DNA of 64,000 nucleotides, from the NCBI RefSeq assembly GCF_024129435.1, contig NZ_JAMXXN010000009.1, positions 1-64,000 of the forward strand, in the 5' to 3' direction. Source of the DNA: Acinetobacter lwoffii (GTDB lineage Bacteria; Pseudomonadota; Gammaproteobacteria; Pseudomonadales; Moraxellaceae). Below the pieces are notes generated by a model. It saw only the letters and a program-made list of their open reading frames with translations, did no database searches and was not told where the DNA came from. Below, one piece after another: positions 58,685 through 64,000 of the stretch. Numbering within the stretch: position 1 is the stretch's first letter; every line of letters starts with the position of its first letter. Made by a program: the position numbers and the translations under genes.

Positions 58685-61123
58685 TTAGTCCTTATTTAAA
58701 ACGCTTGCCGAGGTAGCAGGCTGCATCTGCTCAATCTGCTTCTGTTTATCTTTTTTCTTGAGCTCATTGCTCAGGGTCGCCATTAAATCCTGCGCCAAAG
58801 CCTTAAGCAGAATCATATCTTCGGCCTGCATCTGTCTCGGTTGTTTATCCAGCAGACATAGACTCCCAACCGCAATTCCATTTTTATCTTTTAAAGGCAC
58901 ACCAGCATAGAAACGGATATGATGCTGTCTTAATTCTGACAGATGTGGAAAGCGCGGGTCACGCTGCAAGTCTTCTATCACCAAAGGCTCATTCTGATAG
59001 AGCAAATGGGTGCAGACTGAATCCTTGCACATTTGTCGGGTTGCAACAGGCTCCTGAGTAAAAGGACTGATTGGAATATACATTTCATGCTGATTCAGCC
59101 AGGAAATTTGTGCGTAATCAACGTCAAAGGCTTGACGGGCTTCTTCAATATATTGTTTATAAAGGGTCTGATGACGATGATCCAATAACCCCAATTCATT
59201 TAAAGCCTGCTGCCGTTCTTTTTCATTCTTGATCTCCAGATTCTCAAACCAGCTTTCGCCTTCATTCAAGGTATAAGTTTCGATAGTCAGAATCAGATCA
59301 TCGACATTATTGACCAATGCCTCCAGCTCAAAACGTTGTTGCAGTTCATCCAGAAGCTTCAGCTGCATCACGCCCCAAGTCGCAAAAATGATTTTCAGCT
59401 CAGGATATTGCTGCGCCAGTCTATATTTCAGCAGCCGAATCTGTGCCGCAGGCGCATGATGAAAAATCGACACACATAAAATCTTGATCGAAGCTGGCAG
59501 TACAATACCCTTTCCTGATTCACTCGATTGAATCAATACATCCGGATCATTTCGGGCAGCAATATTTTTGAGATTCAGCGCGTGTGCCAACATGGCAGAA
59601 ATCTGGGTGTCAATTTCCCAACGTGCACCAACGCAATAGACTTCGGGCTGCTCGGCACTCATCTTACTCGGATAGGCTTTTTGAAACGCATGATTAAAGA
59701 ACTGCAAGCCCTGATAAAGACGCAACCGGTGTTCGGCAGTGACATCGGCATCATGTCCTTGAGAATAAATCCGAATGGCTGGAATGGCCACTTCGCCATA
59801 GAACATTTGTACCCGACGGGCCACCTCCTCTTCACTGGGCTTTTTCGGTAATTGTGCACAGATGTAATCATTGGCTACCTGCATTGCATCATTGACTTCA
59901 TCAGCCACCAGTCGTTGGTAAAAGCGTTCGGAGGGTGACAATACTGGCGTACTGCCAAGTAAGGTTTTGACAAAACCCAGTGCCGGTACATAATTGGACA
60001 AAACCAGCAGGCAGGCAGTCAAAGGCGTCGACAAGATCAGCCCTACCGGTCCCCAGAGGGTGGTCCAGAACGTAGCAGCCAGAATAATTGCCAAAGTAGA
60101 CAGACCGGTACTTTCCCCATAGAGCCACGGTTCAATCACGTTATTGCTGATGAGTTCCAGCACCAGTATCAAGGCCACAGTCCAGAGCACCATGTCCCAG
60201 CCCGGATCAACGGCGAAAGCCAGTGTAATCGGGAAAATAGCTGAAACGATCGGGCCAACATAGGGTACAAAACGCATAACCACCGCGACCAGCCCCCACA
60301 TGATCGCTGCCGGCACGCCAATCAATAACAGCCCAATCGCCATGGGAATACCATAAGTGACATTGACCAGCAGCTGCATGCGCAAATAGGTTCCGATACT
60401 TTTTCCGGCATCATCCAGCGCATCGGTGCCGATATTCAGATTACCGCCCAAGAGTTTCAGAAAACGGTCATGCAAGTCTTTGCCATTGAATAAAATCAAT
60501 ACCATAAACAGGAACACAATCCCGATAATCGCCAACGGATTCAGGATTTTATTCAACCAGTCTAGGGCAGCTTCTTCACTCGTTGGTTCCAAACCGACCA
60601 CTTTGACATTCTGCACATTTGGGTCTTCTGTTTCCTGTTCTGGGGTGTCTATCGAATCTTCGACTGTGTCAAAGGTCTGGATCGCACCGTCCCACATACT
60701 CGGTCCCTGACGATAGTTTTCGAGCATTTTCAGTTTTTGCTGGATGGTGTCCTGATATTGCGGCAGTTCCTGACTTAGCTTGCCAAGTTGCACCCCCAGA
60801 TAAGTTGCAGTGCCACCCAGAAATGACAAGGTCAGGCACATGACCAGGCCAATCGCCGCCCATTGGGGACAGCCCCAGCGCTTTAAACGGGAAACCAGAG
60901 GAGAAAGTAAAAATGCCAGCAGAATGGCCAAAGCCAGCGGAATAAAAATATCACGGCCAAAATACAACGCCGTCATGACCACAGCAGCAATTACAAAGCC
61001 TGCCATCATTCTGAGTGCATGTTGGGTGCGCTGCCGCTCGGACTGATCCGGCATCAATACTTCAGTCTGTTGTTGCAGGTTGGCCTGTCTTGGTTTTACT
61101 TGACTGTTCTTGTTGTTATCCAC
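58685..61123 (-). CDS. AI-2E-family permease with C-terminal GAF domain
   Basis: This 812-residue protein is more than twice the usual length of an AI-2E/PerM permease (about 350-380). Residues about 30-390 are the permease part, with GRDIFIPLALAILLAFLLSP, LLVNVTYGIPMAIGLLLIGV, VVMRFVPYVGPIVSAIFPIT and STGLSTLAIILAATFWTTLW. Residues about 400-640 form a cytoplasmic segment with an alpha/beta, B12-binding-like stretch (VLPASIKILCVSIFHHAPAA, LKIIFATWGVMQLKLLDELQ). Residues about 650-800 are a GAF domain (VCTHLLYQNEPLVIEDLQRD, FYAGVPLKDKNGIAVGSLCL). The transported molecule is unknown; the GAF domain suggests gating by a small ligand. Confidence 0.85.
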   Translation of the reverse strand: MDNNKNSQVKPRQANLQQQTEVLMPDQSERQRTQHALRMMAGFVIAAVVMTALYFGRDIFIPLALAILLAFLLSPLVSRLKRWGCPQWAAIGLVMCLTLSFLGGTATYLGVQLGKLSQELPQYQDTIQQKLKMLENYRQGPSMWDGAIQTFDTVEDSIDTPEQETEDPNVQNVKVVGLEPTSEEAALDWLNKILNPLAIIGIVFLFMVLILFNGKDLHDRFLKLLGGNLNIGTDALDDAGKSIGTYLRMQLLVNVTYGIPMAIGLLLIGVPAAIMWGLVAVVMRFVPYVGPIVSAIFPITLAFAVDPGWDMVLWTVALILVLELISNNVIEPWLYGESTGLSTLAIILAATFWTTLWGPVGLILSTPLTACLLVLSNYVPALGFVKTLLGSTPVLSPSERFYQRLVADEVNDAMQVANDYICAQLPKKPSEEEVARRVQMFYGEVAIPAIRIYSQGHDADVTAEHRLRLYQGLQFFNHAFQKAYPSKMSAEQPEVYCVGARWEIDTQISAMLAHALNLKNIAARNDPDVLIQSSESGKGIVLPASIKILCVSIFHHAPAAQIRLLKYRLAQQYPELKIIFATWGVMQLKLLDELQQRFELEALVNNVDDLILTIETYTLNEGESWFENLEIKNEKERQQALNELGLLDHRHQTLYKQYIEEARQAFDVDYAQISWLNQHEMYIPISPFTQEPVATRQMCKDSVCTHLLYQNEPLVIEDLQRDPRFPHLSELRQHHIRFYAGVPLKDKNGIAVGSLCLLDKQPRQMQAEDMILLKALAQDLMATLSNELKKKDKQKQIEQMQPATSASVLNKD

Positions 61124-61244
61124 CTGAAAAGTCCTAAAATATTATTCCTTCAACATAATTTAGGACTTTCTATATTTTTGTTACAAAGGTATTCCTGTAA
61201 TCATTTGCAAAGATATTTCACTTAAATCTTTTCAGGTAAATAGA

Positions 61245-61685
61245 TTAACTCACGCTTTTGATCCGGCGCATTTTCCGGGTTTCGAGTTGCACAGGGACTG
61301 AAGTATGTTGATGCAGCAATTGCCATTTGCCCTGCTGCTTGCTCAGGCACATGCTGACCCGACACCAGCCCAACTGGAAAATCGGTTCAATCACCGCATA
61401 ACTCACCCGTACATAACCATCGACTACAGCCAGATCAGAAGTGACATGAATGTTCATATTCTGCCGCTCTACACGTATTCCTTCGGGCATAAAGTGCCGA
61501 TATTGTTGCCAGAGGGCCTGATAGGCTTCGACGCCTTTAACCTCCATACTGACATCAACCAGACGGATCTCCGGTCGGCACAATTCAATAATATCCTGAA
61601 TATCGAGTCTGGCTATGGCATTGTCCCACTCTCGAAGAAATGCCATGACCTCCCGAGCCAATTGTTCATCCCCAAAAATCTGCAT
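61245..61685 (-). CDS. SnoaL-like/NTF2-fold protein, 146 aa
   Basis: ATG 61685 (MQIFGDEQLAREVMAFLREW) is chosen for the GAGGAAAA site upstream; the frame continues to 61736 without one. The protein has the alpha-helical start and curved sheet of SnoaL-like/NTF2 proteins: NAIARLDIQDIIELCRPEIR, EVKGVEAYQALWQQYRHFM, DLAVVDGYVRVSYAVIE, KWQLLHQHTSVPVQLE. The family includes isomerases, hydrolases and binding proteins; the role is unknown. Confidence 0.75.
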   Translation of the reverse strand: MQIFGDEQLAREVMAFLREWDNAIARLDIQDIIELCRPEIRLVDVSMEVKGVEAYQALWQQYRHFMPEGIRVERQNMNIHVTSDLAVVDGYVRVSYAVIEPIFQLGWCRVSMCLSKQQGKWQLLHQHTSVPVQLETRKMRRIKSVS

Positions 61686-61736
61686 TAAATTTTCCTCAAT
61701 CGGACAAGTCAGACCTGAAATCTGGGATTCAATCAA

Positions 61737-62100
61737 CTCACCCGATTTCTGATCTTTTGTTCTTATTATTTTGCCTATGCTAAAGCGTTATTCGCTTTGC
61801 TCTCCCCACTGCCTGATTGGATACAGCTCACCTGAAGATTATTTTTTAAATTATTTTTATTTCAATCAGGATGAATATGCTGTTTCTAGATTGGATGATT
61901 CAAAAATCAGCAGCGATTAAAATCTACTTTAGAACTTTTATTGCATGCCTGTAAATGACATAAAGCGTCATTTAAAAATAGAAATAATTTTAGATCTGAA
62001 TAAGATAGCGAGCTGTTACAGACCAAGTCGATCTGTTTATAAATTTACTACGGCGTTGATGAAGTTTTAAGGCATTTGATCCATGTGATATCAGCAGATA
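61737..62100. other. Intergenic region without a recognised gene
   Basis: This stretch of about 360 bp is AT-rich and holds the promoter of the SnoaL-like gene (minus strand). I see no gene, tRNA or clear operator in it. Confidence 0.45.
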
Positions 62101-62126
62101 AAAGCCATCATTCAGATAATGGCTTT
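62101..62126 (-). terminator. Terminator overlapping the CHMI-family stop codon
   Basis: AAAGCCAT/ATGGCTTT with a ten-base loop. The stop codon of the tautomerase (62112-62114) is in the loop, so the 3' arm of the coding sequence forms half of the stem. Confidence 0.6.
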
Positions 62127-62474
62127 ACTATAGGTCTGCTTTGGCATTTCAATGATTTCGACACAAAGCTGTATTTTGAATTCAGGTTGTGGCGCAATAT
62201 ATTGCTGCATGACGTTGAGCACCAATTCGGAAATCGCCTGACGAACTTCGACACTGCGCCCACTCAACAGTGAAACTTTGGCATGCACATAGGCCTGATC
62301 TGTAACAGCATTCAGTCCAATCACATAATCCCGCTGCATAATCGCACGACTTTTTAAATCATTGGGATCGGTGACATGGCCGGCGTTAAAAAGTGCCTGA
62401 TGAATCGCGACCAATAAGGGTTTGATCTCGATATGTTGCAGATTGTCAGAATATTCCAGATGCAGGTGCGGCAT
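62112..62474 (-). CDS. 5-carboxymethyl-2-hydroxymuconate isomerase family protein
   Basis: This 120-residue tautomerase-superfamily protein begins MPHLHLEYSDNLQ, so Pro2 would become the catalytic N-terminal proline after methionine removal. QRDYVIGLNAVTDQAYVHAK and LSGRSVEVRQAISELVLNVM are typical of the HpaF/CHMI family. In homoprotocatechuate degradation CHMI isomerises a muconate ring-cleavage product, but no hpa genes are nearby, so the substrate is open. Confidence 0.85.
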   Translation of the reverse strand: MPHLHLEYSDNLQHIEIKPLLVAIHQALFNAGHVTDPNDLKSRAIMQRDYVIGLNAVTDQAYVHAKVSLLSGRSVEVRQAISELVLNVMQQYIAPQPEFKIQLCVEIIEMPKQTYSKAII

Positions 62475-62546
62475 TAAAGGGATCTCAAATCGAAATGTGA
62501 GGATCAGGCGACAGGAAAATGATCAGCCCCGAATTTCAGCAATAAT

Positions 62547-62580
62547 GAGAATAATACGATTAATCAACCGTATTATTCTC
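62547..62580. terminator. Long AT-rich inverted repeat
   Basis: GAGAATAATACG pairs perfectly over 12 bp with CGTATTATTCTC around a ten-base loop, 28 bp past the yjdM stop. It may terminate transcription, though it is unusually AT-rich and lacks a clear T run. Confidence 0.45.
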
Positions 62581-62608
62581 TCGTCAGAATTTTAGTCTAA
62601 GGCTAAAT

Positions 62609-62947
62609 TTAAGCTTTCTTGACATATTCGGATTTCAATTTCATCGGGCCGATCCCCTCGATTTTACAATCGATATCATGCCCATCGGCAGCATCAGGCA
62701 ACAAACGGATACTTTTGACTTTAGTGCCCACTTTCACCACTGAAGATGAACCTTTGATTTTCAGGTCTTTAATCACCGTGACGCTATCACCGTCCGCCAG
62801 CACATTGCCGTTGGCATCCTTGATGATCACTTGTTCTTCAGTGACTTCACCTTCTTTCCACTCATGTGCACATTCAGGACAGATCAGTAGATCGCCATCT
62901 GTATAGGTATATTCAGATTGACATTTTGGACAGTTTGGCAGACCCAT
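62609..62947 (-). CDS. yjdM: Zinc-ribbon protein YjdM (PhnA family)
   Basis: The ATG at 62947 has GAGGTTTTT upstream; the frame to 62989 has no binding site. The 112-residue product has two CxxC zinc-ribbon pairs ([21 protein letters not shown]), then the PhnA core [40 protein letters not shown] and [20 protein letters not shown]. Despite the old name PhnA, this family has no shown role in phosphonate use here. Confidence 0.93.
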   Translation of the reverse strand: MGLPNCPKCQSEYTYTDGDLLICPECAHEWKEGEVTEEQVIIKDANGNVLADGDSVTVIKDLKIKGSSSVVKVGTKVKSIRLLPDAADGHDIDCKIEGIGPMKLKSEYVKKA

Positions 62948-63071
62948 AAAAACCTCGAAAAAAAGAGAAAAATAAAATAAATGAAACAAATAAGCTCACA
63001 GTATAGCATTTTTGTCAGGCGCGCTGATGGAGAGGACATTGGGATGAAACCAACACAGGAGATCCAAGGAA

Positions 63072-63518
63072 TTAATTGTCTGAAATCTGCGGATTAACCA
63101 GCAAAGACAGGAGTTGCAGTGATTCCTGCCAACTCAAATGACATACCGCTGGCGGCACCACATCCGGATAACCCACCTGAATAATGTGTAAACCGGTACC
63201 GATTGACACTTTTTCAAAGATGATCGTGACCTCTATTTCACCCTGCAAGTCGGGGGTAGAAAACTGATCGGTATAGCGCAGCAGCTGATTGGGAATGACC
63301 TCATGATAAATGCCATGAAAATGATGTTGGGTTCCGGTAGAAAAATTGGTAAAGGTCGTTTTATAGCTGCCGCCGGGTTTGACTTCCGCATGTTCTACTT
63401 TGGCAATAAAGCCATGTGGTGCCAGCCATTTGGCCAGTGCATCCGGATGTACAAAGGCACGATACACCCGCTCCGGTGGTGCACTAAACACACGATGCAT
63501 TTTTAAGGTGTAACTCAT
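63072..63518 (-). CDS. SRPBCC (AHSA1-like) domain protein, 148 aa
   Basis: The start MSYTLKMHRVFSAPPERVYR is the classic first strand and helix of START/AHSA1-like proteins, followed by FVHPDALAKWLAPHGF, PGGSYKTTF and GIYHEVIPNQLLRYTDQF. The helix-grip fold usually binds a hydrophobic ligand. The C-terminal helix is present (WQESLQLLSLLVNPQIS). Ligand unknown. Confidence 0.82.
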   Translation of the reverse strand: MSYTLKMHRVFSAPPERVYRAFVHPDALAKWLAPHGFIAKVEHAEVKPGGSYKTTFTNFSTGTQHHFHGIYHEVIPNQLLRYTDQFSTPDLQGEIEVTIIFEKVSIGTGLHIIQVGYPDVVPPAVCHLSWQESLQLLSLLVNPQISDN

Positions 63519-63658
63519 TTTTTCTTGTCCTTTGTTCTTATTATTTTTTATTGCGGGATATTCCCTGCATTTGTTGTGACTAAATCCTCAGCATCATCAG
63601 CCTGAGTTAAGTACTCATTTGAGTTATTTTATCCAGTTTTGAGCTGGCTATATATAAT

Positions 63659-63676
63659 GAGTATGTATCTATACTC
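63659..63676. promoter_or_regulatory. Inverted repeat upstream of the SRPBCC gene
   Basis: GAGTAT-GTATCT-ATACTC is a perfect 6-bp inverted repeat about 140 bp before the SRPBCC start. The same region carries several ACTCA/TGAGT words from 63606 on. Possible operator; no regulator gene is adjacent. Confidence 0.25.
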
Positions 63677-63716
63677 AAGCTCAAACCTTCGTATAGCAAT
63701 TAAAGAGTAATAAAAA

Positions 63717-63737
63717 AAACCCGGCAGCACCGGGTTT
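63717..63737 (-). terminator. Terminator after the rraB-like gene
   Basis: AAACCCGG/CCGGGTTT with a CAGCA loop, 32 bp past the stop codon on the minus strand. Confidence 0.75.
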
Positions 63738-63768
63738 CTTACTTTAAATCATTTAAATACAAGCATGC

Positions 63769-64000
63769 TCAGCTACTACGCAGGCTGCTCTCTTCGTCAT
63801 CCAGCTCATCATCATAGACATAGGCCATACAGCCCCAACCATCATATTCACCCTGAAATTGTGCAGCGATTTTGCTGAACCATTGTTCCAGATCCACGAT
63901 ATCTTCGTAGGCAGGCTCCATATATACATAAATCGTGATGATCCATTCCAAGGTATCGCTATCTTCGTCCTGAAACAGGCTAATTTTTTGCTCTTCTTTT
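63769..64000 (-). CDS. RraB-like regulator of RNase E, 3' part
   Basis: The gene runs off the right edge of the window; only its last 76 codons are visible and no start is seen. The visible part reads WIITIYVYMEPAYEDIVDLE, QWFSKIAAQFQGEYDGWGCM and an acidic end DDELDDEESSLRSS. The KFDVEYDGWG pattern and acidic tail of E. coli RraB match this closely. RraB binds RNase E and lowers its activity. The call is from the C-terminal third only. Confidence 0.65.
   Translation of the reverse strand, partial: KEEQKISLFQDEDSDTLEWIITIYVYMEPAYEDIVDLEQWFSKIAAQFQGEYDGWGCMAYVYDDELDDEESSLRSS

Overview
The gene content and order point to the chromosome of an Acinetobacter species (Gammaproteobacteria, Moraxellaceae). 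The strongest markers are a bfmRS two-component pair lying between a thirteen-gene nuo operon with fused nuoCD and the nrdA/nrdB genes, plus short non-microcompartment ethanolamine genes and a membrane glucose dehydrogenase. Most of the window is ordinary housekeeping and nutrient-uptake DNA. I see no complete mobile element, prophage, CRISPR array, rRNA or tRNA gene.

Left part (1-15.7 kb): a cluster of perfect intergenic palindromes precedes an AT-rich PIN-like gene broken by a one-base frameshift. Then come a secreted metallo-beta-lactamase-fold hydrolase, an ammonium transporter, a LysE exporter, a small lipoprotein, a PLP enzyme of the D-cysteine desulfhydrase/ACC deaminase family, a BaiN/HI0933 flavoprotein, a large membrane protein made of repeated channel-type helices, and an eat-eutB-eutC ethanolamine operon whose permease gene carries a frameshift. 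Several proteins of 49-55 residues sit between these genes.

Middle (15.7-47.9 kb): a glutamate/aspartate-type ABC importer (gltIJKL); ferredoxin-NADP reductase divergent from a FinR-like LysR regulator; a run of three cold-shock-domain genes, two of them membrane-anchored; upp; the nuoA-N operon (complex I) on the minus strand; bfmRS; and the class Ia ribonucleotide reductase genes nrdA and nrdB. The nrdA leader has two NrdR-box-like sites exactly 32 bp apart and a perfect DnaA box. nrdA and nrdB are separated by about 1 kb holding palindromic repeats and two small genes.

Right part (47.9-64 kb): a periplasmic glucose-oxidation locus with an OprB-type porin, PQQ-dependent glucose dehydrogenase and a TonB-dependent receptor closely resembling PqqU/YncD, which together suggest sugar entry, PQQ scavenging and oxidation. 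It is followed by a cold-shock-like/DUF805 fusion, a HAD phosphatase, thiD, an AI-2E-family permease with a long C-terminal extension ending in a GAF domain, DUF1176, a SnoaL-like protein, a CHMI-family tautomerase, yjdM, an SRPBCC protein and the 3' end of an rraB-like gene.

The points most worth following up are the pqqU-gcd-oprB neighbourhood, the divergent cold-shock-domain set including the DUF805 fusion, the two frameshifted genes, and the AI-2E/GAF fusion. I did not find a clearly new defence or mobile system.
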